From contig NW_027043820.1 in the NCBI RefSeq assembly GCF_037102585.1, forward strand, positions 654,501-718,500: a stretch of DNA of 64,000 nt, read 5' to 3'. This document shows positions 30,636-41,937 of the stretch, piece after piece (the first letter of the stretch is position 1; each line of letters opens with the position of its first letter). The notes under the pieces are model-generated. The model had not been told where the DNA came from, searched no databases, and was given only the letters and a program-made list of their open reading frames with translations. This stretch comes from Saccharomycopsis crataegensis (lineage: Eukaryota > Ascomycota > Saccharomycetes > Ascoideales > Saccharomycopsidaceae). A program made the translations under genes and the position numbers.

Positions 30636-31798
30636 TTCTGGTGTTTGTTAGTAGTCTAGCAGTTCTTTCGATACAGCTTTCATTCATGTTGAAAAGTTTC
30701 ACAGGGGGATATCCGAGGGTATGTCATGCTTTTAAAACGTGATATGATTTCCTAGTTGTTTAACGCACAGTACTGTAGCAGTATGCATACTAATGCACAT
30801 GTCTTATGACCAAGAAGCTCGTTCGCCTTCTCTAATGGTACTCGTGATGCCGTTTTCACTACAAAAACTGCCAGTAAGTAGTCCTGCTGGCCTATCTCTG
30901 ATATGGTACCAGGGGGATCAGTTCTTATGAAGCTGCTTCTGAAGATGTCTCAAGTTCGTCGACAGTGATCATCTCTAGTTAATGGTAACATTCCGGCAAT
31001 TGCATTGTCATTCAGTTGCGCTGTCTGTTTGCTTGCAACGGCAGAGAAATGGATTCGGTTTTTTCTTTGTAGCCCATCCATCCCATCATAGTGAACGCCC
31101 CTTTGCCTCTGATGGTATTCCTTTTTCTCAATCCGGAAAAGAGCTACCGAGTGCGGTGGTTGCGTTTTCAGCAGCGGATTCAACCAATCGCAGGCTGCCG
31201 TTGAAGCCGCAAGTACCACGTTACTATTCTGGTGCATGGATGTTATGGGTATATACGAGATATGATGTATGATATATGATACATTATATATTATATATTA
31301 TATATTGTATTCTCTTATAAGGATTGTTTTCTTTCTTACTCTTCTGTTTTTCCGCGTAGCGTAGCAGTGCTTAAAAGTGGCATAAGTTATATCTATCCGG
31401 CGGTTCCCACACCCGAATCAAAAAAGTTATCCGAACGCGTTTTTCTCTTTGTGCCTCCTCGATTTAGCCGTTGAAAGATCAAAAAAAAATCTTTTTCTTT
31501 TTTTTTTTTTTGCTGATGAGATTTTTTACGCCAAAAAAAAAAAAAAAAAACATACACACACCCACCTATATAATTACTATATACATCAAATCTTATCGCT
31601 GGCATTCAATGTGTATTTATTGTTATCATCTGTTTTTTCTTTTCTGGTCATAAATTAAATTTATTAATAGTGTCTTATCCTTCTACTCATTGAAATTCTT
31701 GACTATTCCGCTCGTTTGTTTTAGTTTGTTTGTTTTGCCTCCGATTGTTTGCAGGTCTTGCCTTCCATTTTTCTAGAAAGCTCACCGTCATCAAAATA
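30636..31798. other. Intergenic region upstream of AUR1
   Basis: The right end of the transposon should lie in the first few hundred bases. The stretch 30960-31240 is less AT-rich and has 95-codon open frames on both strands, neither with features I trust. A TATAT-rich run (31283-31307), T and A runs (31493-31512, 31534-31550) and the AUR1 leader follow. Confidence 0.4.
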
Positions 31799-33346
31799 AT
31801 GTCGTTCGTGGTCAGAAATTTCCAGAAATATTTTCTCTCTGAGAAACCAATCACCCCTCCGGGGATTGCCAGTGTTAGTGACCTCAATCTATCCTTTGAT
31901 GTCAAGCAGTCTTTCCAGAAGTTGAAGAATTATGAATTCACAAAAACAGAGATTTTACATTATGGATTCTTATCTCTTGTTATTGTGTTTGCTTTTGTCA
32001 TTGCTCCTGCCCCCTTCGTTTTAAAATTTCTTGCTGCTTGTTTATTCGTGTTGATTCTCTCAGTTCCTTTGACCAGCCAGTTTTTCCTTAACGCTTTGCC
32101 GATTTTGGCGTGGTTGGCACTTTTTTTTGTCACTGGAAAAATTCCTGCCGACGTCAGACCTCCTATTTCTGTGCAAACGTTGCCTGCCATAGAAACCATT
32201 TTTTACGGGGACAATTTATCCGATGTGTTGGCAACATACACTGCTTCGGTGTTGGATATTTTAGCTTGGGTGCCATATGGTTTGATTCATTTTGCTTTCC
32301 CTTTTGTGTTGGCCGGGCTTTTGTTTTTGTTTGGTCCACCGACTTGCTTGAGAGCTTACGCATTCGCCTTTGGTTACATGAATTTGTTTGGAGTCTTGGT
32401 ACAAATCATGTTTCCTGCCGCTCCTCCTTGGTACAAAATTATTAATGGGTTGTCACCGGCTAATTACTCCATGGGTGGTTCCCCTGGTGGTTTAGCTCGG
32501 ATCGACACTCTCTTAGGGGTGGATATGTACACTTCTACATTTACCAATGCCCCAGTTCCTTTTGGTGCTTTCCCTTCTTTACATTCTGGATGTGCCACCA
32601 TGGAAACAATGTTCTTGAGCTATTTATTCCCAAAGTTTGCCATTGTGTGGTGGGGCTACACCATGTGGCTTTGGTGGTGTACCATGTATTTAACACATCA
32701 TTATTTTATCGACTTGATTGCTGGGGCCTGTCTTACGTTTATGGTTTACACTTATACCAAATATAATCATTTGCCTGTCCTTGATACTAACAAGTTTTGT
32801 CGTTGGTCATATGCTGAAATTACAAAACCAGACATTCATTTGATAGATCCATTGTCTTCCAATACATATGAGCACTTGAACAGTAACATGGATGACCTTG
32901 AAAATAACTATGTTACCAGGGATAATCCTAATGAAGAATTTGAAATGAGCTCGCTTGTTTCTAGAAGCTCAGTATCTTCATCAAGACTTTCACTTAATTT
33001 GGCGTCTCCACGCTCCATGAATGCCAGAAATTCGGCAAACATTAATGGACCACCGATTCTCAATACCACTTTTGATGTCGATGCCATGGGTTCATCTGCT
33101 CCTCCAAGTGCAATTTCATCAATCTATGACCCAGCACAAACTAACGGTGGCTCTCCTAGTGTCTTGAGCTTTGGTACTTTAGGCACCTCACCAGCTACTT
33201 CAGTGTTTGATAGTACTGCACATGGTAGCAGAGGCAGAGGTGACGATGACAATGTTTCGATTACTTCATCTAAGACTTCCATTGATTTGAATTTTGACAG
33301 AGCCCACGCTCAAAATTTGTTCAAGAGCCCAGGAAAGAGAGATTAG
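31799..33346 (+). CDS. AUR1: Inositol phosphorylceramide synthase catalytic subunit
   Basis: A 515-residue Golgi multi-span enzyme that moves phosphoinositol from PI to ceramide, the target of aureobasidin A. Hallmarks are TSQFFLNALPILAWLALFF, ETIFYGDNLSDVLAT, FAFGYMNLFGV and PAAPPWYKI. The lipid-phosphatase-like catalytic motifs are FPSLHSGCATME and LTHHYFIDLIAG with the two His and the Asp. The C-terminal cytosolic tail (about 150 residues, Ser/Asn-rich) is longer than in S. cerevisiae (401 residues in total). The start is the first ATG, matching the family start. No CTG codon was found in frame. Confidence 0.97.
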   Translation: MSFVVRNFQKYFLSEKPITPPGIASVSDLNLSFDVKQSFQKLKNYEFTKTEILHYGFLSLVIVFAFVIAPAPFVLKFLAACLFVLILSVPLTSQFFLNALPILAWLALFFVTGKIPADVRPPISVQTLPAIETIFYGDNLSDVLATYTASVLDILAWVPYGLIHFAFPFVLAGLLFLFGPPTCLRAYAFAFGYMNLFGVLVQIMFPAAPPWYKIINGLSPANYSMGGSPGGLARIDTLLGVDMYTSTFTNAPVPFGAFPSLHSGCATMETMFLSYLFPKFAIVWWGYTMWLWWCTMYLTHHYFIDLIAGACLTFMVYTYTKYNHLPVLDTNKFCRWSYAEITKPDIHLIDPLSSNTYEHLNSNMDDLENNYVTRDNPNEEFEMSSLVSRSSVSSSRLSLNLASPRSMNARNSANINGPPILNTTFDVDAMGSSAPPSAISSIYDPAQTNGGSPSVLSFGTLGTSPATSVFDSTAHGSRGRGDDDNVSITSSKTSIDLNFDRAHAQNLFKSPGKRD

Positions 33347-34297
33347 GATTAGGAAGTCCCCAATAATTTCTTTTTCTATTCTTGACTCCAACCTCTTTTG
33401 TTTCACAAAGGATAGATTAGTTATTGCTAGCAGCTGTCTAGTATTTCTTGTCATGATGATTTATGGTTATGATTATGAGTAACATTTTTCTTTTTCTCTT
33501 TTTTGTCCCTGTTAATTCTCCTATTGTTATTATTATAGTGTGAGCACCATCAAGCTTACAGCAACTCATAGTTTTGGAAACGGAATTTAGTTGTGTTTCT
33601 TGTTGTTGATAGACTACTCTGACAGATACATCTTTCTGCTCCTAATATTTTAATCGTCCACTTGGCATTTCAAATTACCCCTAATAGTTTTCTATTTCTT
33701 TTGTTCTAACTTTTACTTCTTCATTTGCCTTTTCTAGTTAATTCTATCTACTCTTTTTAATGTTTTCTTATTATTTTGTTTTGTCTTGTTTCAATTATGC
33801 ATTGATTTTTTTTTGTTTTTTTTTTTTTTTTTACTTTATGATACAGTATAACAATAATATTGCCTATGTTAATATCCATCTTTCCATAATGCACGTTCTA
33901 TCTTTATTTTTTATTTCCTTATTTGGTCACAAAATGTATTTGAGAAATTCAAGAAACCTAATATTGCAATGTGGTGAACTAAGGTCTAATAGGACGATGG
34001 AAACTATTGAGCAAATTATATTTAATTTGAAGAAAAAATAGGGCAGAATGAAAGAAGATTTTATTGCAGGGAAATCTGAGACATTTAAACTTGTTTTCCA
34101 ACTTCAATTCATGTGAGTGCGGGAAATTACATCAATAAACTTGAAAAGGATAAGGTATTTTAGAAGAAGAAGAAAAAAGCAAAGAAGTATATTTGATTAA
34201 ATTGAAAATAAAAGAGACTGATCAAAGAAGATGATGATGAGGGCAACAACTTTTTGGTGAAAAAAAAAAAAAAAAAATGCTTTTCCTCACGATTCAA
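33347..34297. other. Intergenic region downstream of AUR1
   Basis: About 950 bp, very T-rich. A 94-codon frame at 33760-34041 starts with ATG but is largely encoded by T runs, so I do not call it. No RNA gene seen. Confidence 0.45.
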
Positions 34298-34692
34298 TCA
34301 ATTTAGACTGGTTTGAAATGAAACGACTACACCAAAAGCTACTGCTTCCATACATTCTTTAAAGTCCGGCATTTTAAGCATTCTTTTTGGTGAGATCGCC
34401 TGTTGCAGCAAAACGTGGTTTGTTGACCACTTCGCCTATCCCAGTTCCTAGTAGTAATAGCGGTCTTTTTTTCAGCATTTTGTCGAGCCGGGAATATACA
34501 AGTTCAGGAAACCTGCACTTTCACAACTCTCAAGAAGGTCACAGCGCAGGTTTTGTGACTTCCAGGACCTTCATTCACCAGCAACTTAGATAATTCTGGC
34601 TTCATGTTATTATTCAATTCAGTGTGGGATTCTCCAGAGCTTAATAGGATTTCAAGGCATTTTTCATGTTTTGTATGAGGTGAAGAAATGAA
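34298..34692 (-). pseudogene. Decayed protein-coding segment, identity unknown
   Basis: Three adjoining open segments in three frames read like successive parts of one protein. They are 34692-34504 (CLEILLSSGESHTELNNNMK, GPGSHKTCAVTFLRVVKVQ), 34502-34374 (VYSRLDKMLKKRPLLLLGTG, KPRFAATGDLTKKN) and 34372-34298 (MPDFKECMEAVAFGVVVSFQ). Composition is protein-like and each piece stops where the next frame opens. At least two frame breaks separate them. I cannot name the family. Confidence 0.4.
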
Positions 34693-35869
34693 TTACTGTG
34701 CTTTTCTTTCTCTGTAACTTTACTTAATTTTCACAGTTGACCCGGATTGAATGTCATATTTGGTTATATACAACTAGGTCTATGCAACGTCTTTTATTTT
34801 GAAAAGTAATAGAAACCACAAAACCAATACAAATGGATAAAAAAAGAAAAAGAAAAAGAAAAAGAAAAGTGACATGGGTCGTGGCAAAGGGATAGATAGT
34901 GTTTTAGATTGGGTACATGTCTGAAATTATTCAATTGTACCACACACCCCATGAATACTTTTAGTTGGATCACCCCCTCCCCATATGCAAGGCTATATAG
35001 CCCATAGTGTCAACCGAGCCAAAGAAAAAAAAAAAAAAGAAGTACATTATTGTCAATTACCGACTAATTTTTTTTTTTTTTTTTTTCTTAATAATTATCA
35101 TTGGTGAATAACCAATCATCACCGGCCACTCCTCGTGGTAATCCATATTTTTTAATGATGGTGTAGATTTTTATTTTTTTTTGCATGCCATTGCTATTCT
35201 TTTTTTGATTAGGTTCATGGCGACATTCACAGATATTTAACTGATGGTAATTATATTGGTGCTATGATTTATTCTGAGTATATTCATCACCTGTTGAAAA
35301 ATAGGCTGGAAGGATATTGATAGTTTCCAACGAGCATACCATTCCACGTTCCCAGCCCTCTATTACCATCATAGATGTATGTCTCTGATGATGATAATGT
35401 GAAAAGATTGGATATTCAAGAACATGAAGCATGGTTCCTATTTTTTTCCATGATTTCCCAGTGTTTTAAGACTCAACTCTCAAATTAAAATTAACGGTCT
35501 GCAATTGTGAAAGACGATTTGCTCTCTGAACAATAATAAATGTTGTGTATGCAATGCAATGAAATAAAATAAAATTAAATAAAATGGGATAAAGCAAAAC
35601 GGAAAGAAGAAAAATGCAATTAATTAAATGAATGAATTGAAATTAAATACAACAAGAAACTTTAGTTTCTCAAAATGGAAGAATTGAAATCAAAAAATGC
35701 AAAAAGCCTTCAAGGAAAGGCAAAACAAAAACAAGAATGAAAAACATTGACGTCCAGCGATCAATGCAACTTATTAGAATAATATGACTTGAAAGAAACA
35801 ACAACAACAACAACAAAAAATTGCTAAAATATAAGAAAGATGCAAAAAAAAAAAAAATATATAACTAAA
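34693..35869. other. Intergenic region between convergent sides of AUR1 and the zinc-finger gene
   Basis: Nearly 1.2 kb of AT-rich sequence with several homopolymer runs (A at 35024-35038, T at 35068-35086) and an AAAAG repeat (34842-34867). No coding segment I can support. It could hold a non-coding RNA, but no signature is visible. Confidence 0.4.
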
Positions 35870-36736
35870 TCAAGGATCTGAACATGGATATTGCGACTCT
35901 TTTCCCTTAATTTTTCTCATTCTTCTGCTAGTCTTACCCCGCGGATTATTATGAGTTTTGAAATGTTGCATACAATTGTCATGTCTTGAGAATCTCGAAT
36001 TACAATCAGGATAAGGACACTCATATGGACGAACGCCAGTGTGAATGGTTTCATGGCGGTTTAGATGGGCAGCAGTCATGTACCGTTTCCCACAAATGTT
36101 GCAACGGAAGCGACGAGGGGCGGCTGATGAAGGTGAAAAGGGGTTCGTTTGAAAAATGGTAGGAGATGAGCTGATAGGGTTATTTTGAATAGAAGAAGAA
36201 AGTGCCAGAAGTTTTTGCTGCTGTTGCCATGAGCTTGAAGGGATCAGGTGCGGGCTCGGGGATTGAGACACTGGTGTAAATCCAGCAGCCAATACAGTAC
36301 CAGTAGGAACTGATTGGTGCATCAATCTGGTGAAATTCTGCGACATGGGAGGGAAAGCACTTCCCATACCAGATGTTGGAGGGGAAGAAGGATAGGAATC
36401 CAACGAGTCCGGCGAAGAACTTATTGGAGTTGGCAGGAGAAACCTTTGATTTTGAGAAGAGGGAAGAGGAGGATAGTCATAACCGAAAGAAGGTGTGGAA
36501 TTTCCAGATGGGTGGGGGGAAGTGAATTTTGAGCTTGGTTCAAAATGAGAAGAGGTGCTTGGGTTCAATAAGGAGGCAATTTTAATAGAATCTCTGTTGA
36601 ATGACCCAGAAGAGTGCCTAACCAATCCAGAGCCTCCAAAGTTAATCGGGGGTGTCTGAGTGGTAAGGAATTCCGACGTTGAGGCTTTCATCTTTTTTGG
36701 AGAAAAAGGGGACTTTTGATGATGAGGCGCCATCAT
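35870..36736 (-). CDS. C2H2 zinc-finger transcription factor, NRG1-like
   Basis: A 288-residue protein with a Ser/Pro-rich N-terminus and two adjacent C2H2 fingers near the C-terminus. The first is CNICGKRYMTAAHLNRHETIH. The second is of the C-x4-C type, CPYPDCNSRFSRHDNCMQHF. The linker HTGVRPYECPY and the second finger resemble Nrg1/Nrg2, glucose-responsive repressors that bind CCCT-type sites, and the yeast Nrg1 second finger also carries the SRFSRHDNC wording as I recall. The frame is open far upstream through Lys/Arg-encoding repeats to a GTG. The ATG at 36736 avoids that stretch, and 36733 is also ATG. Divergent from GLC3. Confidence 0.8.
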   Translation of the reverse strand: MMAPHHQKSPFSPKKMKASTSEFLTTQTPPINFGGSGLVRHSSGSFNRDSIKIASLLNPSTSSHFEPSSKFTSPHPSGNSTPSFGYDYPPLPSSQNQRFLLPTPISSSPDSLDSYPSSPPTSGMGSAFPPMSQNFTRLMHQSVPTGTVLAAGFTPVSQSPSPHLIPSSSWQQQQKLLALSSSIQNNPISSSPTIFQTNPFSPSSAAPRRFRCNICGKRYMTAAHLNRHETIHTGVRPYECPYPDCNSRFSRHDNCMQHFKTHNNPRGKTSRRMRKIKGKESQYPCSDP

Positions 36737-37404
36737 ACGGCAATAAGAAACGGTTTTGTTTTGTTTTGTTTTGTTTTGTTTTGTTTTAATTTTTTTTTTT
36801 CTCTTTTTTTTCTCTCCCTTTGAGCTTCTTCTTCTTCTTCTTCTTTTTTCTTCTTTTTTCTTCTTCTTCTTCTTCTTCTTTTTCACGATCTATCAATGGG
36901 GATGGAAGTGGGTCACCTAAGGTGCTTGCGTGTTGTGATTTTGTCTAAGGATGGTTTGTTGGACAGGAAACCCAATAGTCTCTAATTGATATATAAAACC
37001 ACATGTGCACACACACAAGCGGCGATAATCAGAGTGGCCACCAACAGCCACCGGAGAAGGGCAACGGTGGTGTTATATATGAAAGATAAACACCGGTAAT
37101 TGTTGTGTGAGACAGACTGTGCATGTGGAATGGTTCTGGTAGTGCGTCTTGACAGAAAATGGAGGATATTTATTCTCTGGGTGAGTGAAGTGAAGTGAAG
37201 AAAAGTGAAGTGAAGCAGCGCGGCTTACCCGTCAGTGCGCACCCCAACGCAACAATAGTGTGGTCGCGGGGAGGGGCGCTGACACATCACATGACCAAAA
37301 CAATAGCAATAGATAAACAAAGTAACCTCCCGCCCCCCCCTCTCAATCCTTCAGGCTCATCATCTTCATCTTTGATAACAATAACGAAGAGCTCAACGTA
37401 TCAC
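36737..37404. promoter_or_regulatory. Divergent promoter of the NRG1-like gene and GLC3
   Basis: 668 bp with an (TTTTG) repeat (about 36754-36786) and CTT/TTC repeats (36828-36881) near the zinc-finger gene, and two stress-element cores near GLC3. Long CA/TG-rich tracts lie between. Confidence 0.5.
37272..37276. promoter_or_regulatory. STRE core AGGGG
   Basis: Stress-response element core 129 bp upstream of the GLC3 start, with a second core (CCCCT, 37337-37341) closer in. Msn2/Msn4-type activators and Nrg1-type repressors both read such sites. Five bases alone are weak evidence. Confidence 0.3.
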
Positions 37405-39522
37405 ATGGACGATACTAAGCAAACACCCCCAAAGTACCCTCAGGTTGCTGGGGCGCTCGAAATCGACCCTTGGCTCACTCCTTACGCCTCCGTCCTTGCT
37501 GATAGAAGAGCGTCTGCTCAGAACTGGCTTGACACTTTCCAAGAAAATGAGGGCGGTATCCTCAAGTTCGCTGATTCCTACAAAACATACGGACTTCAAG
37601 CTCACCCTGATAAGTCGATTACTTACAAAGAATGGGCTCCAAATGCCAAATCCGCTTCGTTAGTTGGTGAGTTTAATAAGTGGGATCCAGATTCCCATGT
37701 CATGACAAAAGATCCGTACGGTAATTTCCTAATCACCATTCTTCCCAATTCTTCCAACGAATATGCCATTCCCCACGACTCCCTCGTCAAGATTCGTTTG
37801 AACCTTCCAAATGGTCTGACAGTGTACCGCTTACCTGCGTGGATCACCAGAGCAACCCAAGCTCCAGCGACAGAAACCATTGACTGCAACGTTTACCAAG
37901 CTCGTTTCTGGAACCCTCCTCAACCGTATCAATTCAAGCACAAGAGACCTCAAGCTCATAAAGATCTCCGTATTTATGAATGTCACGTTGGTATTTCTAC
38001 CCCAGATCCAAAAATTGGATCTTACCAAGAATTTACAAAGAACGTTTTGCCATTGATTCGTGACTTGGGATATAATGCTATTCAATTGATGGCTATCATG
38101 GAGCATGCCTACTATGCTTCTTTCGGCTACCAAATCACCAACTTTTTTGCCGTAAGTTCCCGTTATGGTACACCAGAAGACCTTAAGGAGTTGATTGATG
38201 TTGCCCACTCATATGGGATTGTTGTCTTTCTTGATGTTGTTCATTCGCATGCCTCCAAAAATACTGCTGATGGCCTCAATGCTTTTGATGGTTCTGAATA
38301 TCAATATTTCCATGGGGATGGCAAAGGTAACCACTCCCTTTGGGACTCAAAACTTTTCAACTATGGTAAATATGAAGTGCTTAGATTCTTGCTTTCTAAT
38401 ATTAAGTTTTATCTAGATGTCTACAAGTTCGATGGGTTCCGTTTCGATGGTGTCACTTCAATGCTTTATCTTCATCATGGTATTGGTGCAGGAGGTGCCT
38501 TTAGTGGCGATTATAATGAATATCTTGGCTCAAAATCGTGTATTGATACCGAAGCATTGACCTATCTTATGCTCGCTAATGAACTCATTCATTCTGCCGG
38601 TAAGGCCGAAGATCGTAACTTTGTTAGCATTGCTGAAGATGTTTCAGGTTACCCAACTCTTTGTCTTCCTGCAGCTGATGGTGGGGTCGATTTTGATTAC
38701 CGATTAAGCATGGCCATCCCGGATATGTGGATAAAAATGTTGAAGGAACAAAAAGATGATGATTGGGATATGGGTAAAATTACCCATACCTTAACCAATC
38801 GGCGTTACAAGGAAAAATGCATCGCTTATTGTGAATCTCATGATCAGGCTCTCGTGGGCGACAAGACTCTTGCCTTCTGGCTTATGGATGCCGAAATGTA
38901 CACAAATATGTCAGTGTTATCCCCACTTACTCCAGTAATTGATCGTGGTTTGGCATTACACAAGATGATCCGCCTTATTACTCATGCTTTAGGGGGAGAA
39001 GCCTACTTGAACTTTGAAGGAAACGAATTCGGTCATCCTGAATGGCTTGATTTTCCACGAGTGGGTAACGGAGAGTCTTTCAAATATGCTCGTCGCCAAT
39101 TCAACCTTATTAAAGATGATTTATTAAGGTATAAATACTTGTGGAGATTTGATGCAGCAATGCAAAAACTTGAGGAAAAATTCAAGTGGTTGGCCAGTGA
39201 TTCCTGGACTTATGTATCTTTGAAGCATGAGGGAGACAAAGTAATTGTATTTGAGCGTAACGGCTTGCTCTTCATCTTTAATTTCCATCCAGCTGAATCG
39301 TACGCAGATTACCGTGTTGGAGTAGAAGCTTCGGGTACTTATAAGATTATATTAAACAGTGATAGGGCCGAGGAATTTGGTGGACATGACAGAATTGATG
39401 AAGAGAAGTCCAAGTTCTTCACTACTGATTTGCCATGGAATGAACGAAAGAATCATATTCAAGTTTATATTCCCAGCAGAACAGTTCTTGTTTTGGCATT
39501 AGAAAATGATCCGAGATTGTAA
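37405..39522 (+). CDS. GLC3: 1,4-alpha-glucan branching enzyme
   Basis: A 705-residue GH13 enzyme that creates alpha-1,6 branches in glycogen. It has an N-terminal CBM48 region ([20 protein letters not shown]) and then the (beta/alpha)8 core: [21 protein letters not shown] with the nucleophile Asp, SIAEDVSG with the general acid and [12 protein letters not shown]. Length equals S. cerevisiae Glc3 (704). The frame is open upstream through ATG 37291 and a GTG at 37195, but the start at 37405 matches the family N-terminus ([13 protein letters not shown]). The CTG at 37816-37818 sits in LPNG-x-TVYRLPAW, where S. cerevisiae has Ser as I recall. Confidence 0.97.
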   Translation: MDDTKQTPPKYPQVAGALEIDPWLTPYASVLADRRASAQNWLDTFQENEGGILKFADSYKTYGLQAHPDKSITYKEWAPNAKSASLVGEFNKWDPDSHVMTKDPYGNFLITILPNSSNEYAIPHDSLVKIRLNLPNGLTVYRLPAWITRATQAPATETIDCNVYQARFWNPPQPYQFKHKRPQAHKDLRIYECHVGISTPDPKIGSYQEFTKNVLPLIRDLGYNAIQLMAIMEHAYYASFGYQITNFFAVSSRYGTPEDLKELIDVAHSYGIVVFLDVVHSHASKNTADGLNAFDGSEYQYFHGDGKGNHSLWDSKLFNYGKYEVLRFLLSNIKFYLDVYKFDGFRFDGVTSMLYLHHGIGAGGAFSGDYNEYLGSKSCIDTEALTYLMLANELIHSAGKAEDRNFVSIAEDVSGYPTLCLPAADGGVDFDYRLSMAIPDMWIKMLKEQKDDDWDMGKITHTLTNRRYKEKCIAYCESHDQALVGDKTLAFWLMDAEMYTNMSVLSPLTPVIDRGLALHKMIRLITHALGGEAYLNFEGNEFGHPEWLDFPRVGNGESFKYARRQFNLIKDDLLRYKYLWRFDAAMQKLEEKFKWLASDSWTYVSLKHEGDKVIVFERNGLLFIFNFHPAESYADYRVGVEASGTYKIILNSDRAEEFGGHDRIDEEKSKFFTTDLPWNERKNHIQVYIPSRTVLVLALENDPRL

Positions 39523-40095
39523 TTTTTTTTTCTTTCTTTTTGTTTTATCGTCTATTATTCATTTTCTTGCATTTTATTTCATCGTTATTGTTTTTGAGAA
39601 TTTTATTGAAAAGTCGATGATCTGTATTGAGCCTGCTTGGTGTGAAGTATAAATAGTTTCCTTTTATTTGCTATGTTCTTATTTGCTATGTTCTCTCTCT
39701 CTGATTTCACTTTGGTCTTCTTTTTTTTTTTTTTGTTACGCTATTTCTCAAAAAAAAAATCATGAAAGTTTGTCAAAAGCTACTAGTTATTACTCTAAGT
39801 CTCGAAAATATATGTATATTTTATTTGCAGAAAGATACCCTGGGTGAAGTGAGGTCTTAAAAATTCTAATTAGTATAAGTATTTGACCCCACAGAGAGGT
39901 CGTGAATACAGATAAAACTATGAAACATTGATTATTAGATACATCAGCAGAAATAATAACAAAGGAAGTATTAAACAAGAAAAACAAAATTCAAGAATAA
40001 ATAGAAATAATAAAACAAAAGGAAAAACATTATCTATTGATTAAACAATTGACTGATCAGACCACTTTATATTTCCGACCCTCCTTCCTGATCTT
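39523..40095. other. Intergenic region downstream of GLC3
   Basis: 573 bp of T-rich then A-rich sequence. No feature seen. Confidence 0.5.
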
Positions 40096-40861
40096 TCACC
40101 ACAAGAAGCCTCCTCCAATAACAACAACCAAGAATGAAAGTAATTGAATCATCAATCCTGTCAAAACTGGAAAGAAAATTCCAATATTGTCTTGTGTAGC
40201 ATACATGAACCATCTTAAAAAAAAAAACCAAAAAAAAAACATCTTATCAATTTGACAGCAGATCATTGGGATCCAAATAATTATACTTCTCACAAACCAG
40301 AAAGCTAAGATTTTTTCGTAATTTTTACTAATTTTTCAGATGATTTCATACTATTGTTAAATAAATGCCACAAAACACTGGCAAGAATGTTATCGAAAGC
40401 CCCAGTATCGCAAAAATCGAGATAACGGAAACCAAGTACCAAGAAAGCAAGTACTTTCTGCGAACAATATAGATGTACGACATGAAGCCAATACCCAAAA
40501 TCGAGGCAACAGTCACCAAAATAATGTTTTGTTGCAATAGAACCGCAATTTGTGATTCCGATTCTCTCTATTCGTTCGGCACATTACGGTGAAAATAAAT
40601 AACGAAAGCATGTAAAGCATCCCAAACTTCAATGCCACGACCGATTTTCTATCGATAGCAAAATAGAAAAAACAAAGAACAAACGGTGTCAAAACCAATA
40701 AGGATCATTTTACTGATACTAAGAACATCATAAGAGCCAGGAGCAACCTTGTAAGAGAAGTTGATACTGATCACCAAATCATAAAGAATGAAAAATCTGT
40801 TTAAGATCAATAATGCTATGTAGTCCTGCACCACAAGCACCATACTTTCTGGTATTAACAT
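40096..40861 (-). pseudogene. Decayed multi-membrane-span protein gene
   Basis: Four overlapping open segments step through the frames on the minus strand: 40861-40649 (ATG start), 40698-40513, 40537-40346 and 40293-40096. Each holds strongly hydrophobic spans, for example VLVVQDYIALLILNRFFI, LKFGMLYMLSLFIFTVM, NIILVTVASILGIGFMSYI, YLVSVISIFAILGLSITFLP and FFPVLTGLMIQLLSFLVVVI. About six spans in a row fit one dead integral membrane protein of roughly 250 residues or more. I cannot name the family. Introns are not a good explanation because no donor and branch signals lie at the frame changes. Confidence 0.5.
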
Positions 40862-41488
40862 GAAGGGAGATTTGAAAATGTGAATACTGGCAATGTTTTT
40901 GGAATGGTTTAGTAAAACTATTGAGAAAATTGCTATCTTTAACGTTCTCGATTTCAGAGCCTAACAATGATCAGTATTTTATTCCGAGAGCTCTGGAGGC
41001 TCAACTCTTTCCAACATTCTTTTTTGTTGGAGAAATCAGGAGTTGGGAAGTTAGTTACCTTCAGAAATTGTACGCTTATATTTTCTCCTTTGTCAAATTC
41101 ATCCTAGAGTACAGAATTCTGTCTCTATGTGTGTTGCGCACTTCTTCTTCTTATCTCGGCCTGTGGGATTATCATTACTGCTCTCTTGTACATGTCAGTC
41201 TGCATAACCACAAATACTTCCACTACTTTTGTAGCTTTTGACGATTAATAGTTACCACTATCATGTTTATAGAACAATAAAGACTCACAGTAAAATTCCT
41301 GTTTATATATTATTCAACGTATACATTACATCGACAGTGTTGCACTCTATATGCTTAGGTTGAGTTACAGATATGAATAAATTCTAAGAAAATGAAGGTT
41401 ATATTATGCATACCAATCATTGAGTTTCAAGACCGCGTTCTCCTCAGAACTTTGATATTTTTTCCTTATATTTTTTTTTTTTATTAAT

Positions 41489-41870
41489 TTGACTCCTGAA
41501 AATTCTACTAAGTCTTCCCAGTCTAAATTCAGCAAACTACGAAAGCTTAGCAATGGGTGGCTAACATGCAAGCCATTGATTGTACAGGAGACAACCAGAT
41601 TTTTGAACTACTCCCAAACGAGCCAACCAAGAAAGCTGAAAGGACATTCTCAAACTTGTACGAGCTGGTTTGAAAATATATTAAGATTTATACGGCTTTT
41701 TAGATGCAAATACCATCGTTATCGTACTCATCAGTCGGGATATTCTTGGCGAGATTGGAATCCTCGAAGCAGCAGCCCCATCGTACTTATAAGTATGCTT
41801 CGTAGTGAAAATCCGGGTAAGTCTATTATATTATATCAATTTTTCAACCCAAACAATTACACGCAAATTT
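41489..41870 (+). pseudogene. Possible decayed coding segment upstream of PTA1
   Basis: A 127-codon open frame without ATG (starts TTG) covers this stretch. A second frame reads QAIDCTGDNQIFELLPNEPT and a third reads ANTIVIVLISRDILGEIGIL from about 41700. Which frame carried protein is unclear, so I treat it as a weak relic. It is not needed for the PTA1 N-terminus. Confidence 0.25.
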
Positions 41871-41937
41871 GATATTTCAACGAACTATCACACTACTTGG
41901 TCATTTGTTTAATAGTGAATTATTATTGAAGCAAACA

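Noticed and set aside
33760-34041. 93-residue plus-strand ATG frame downstream of AUR1
   Set aside because: Half of it is encoded by T runs (Phe/Leu). No protein-like pattern remains outside them.
36737-36886. Lys/Arg-rich N-terminal extension of the zinc-finger gene
   Set aside because: It starts at GTG and is produced by CTT/TTTTG repeats in the promoter. The ATG at 36736 is a better start.
37195-37404. 70-residue N-terminal extension of GLC3
   Set aside because: The upstream start is GTG, and the family N-terminus and length fit the ATG at 37405.
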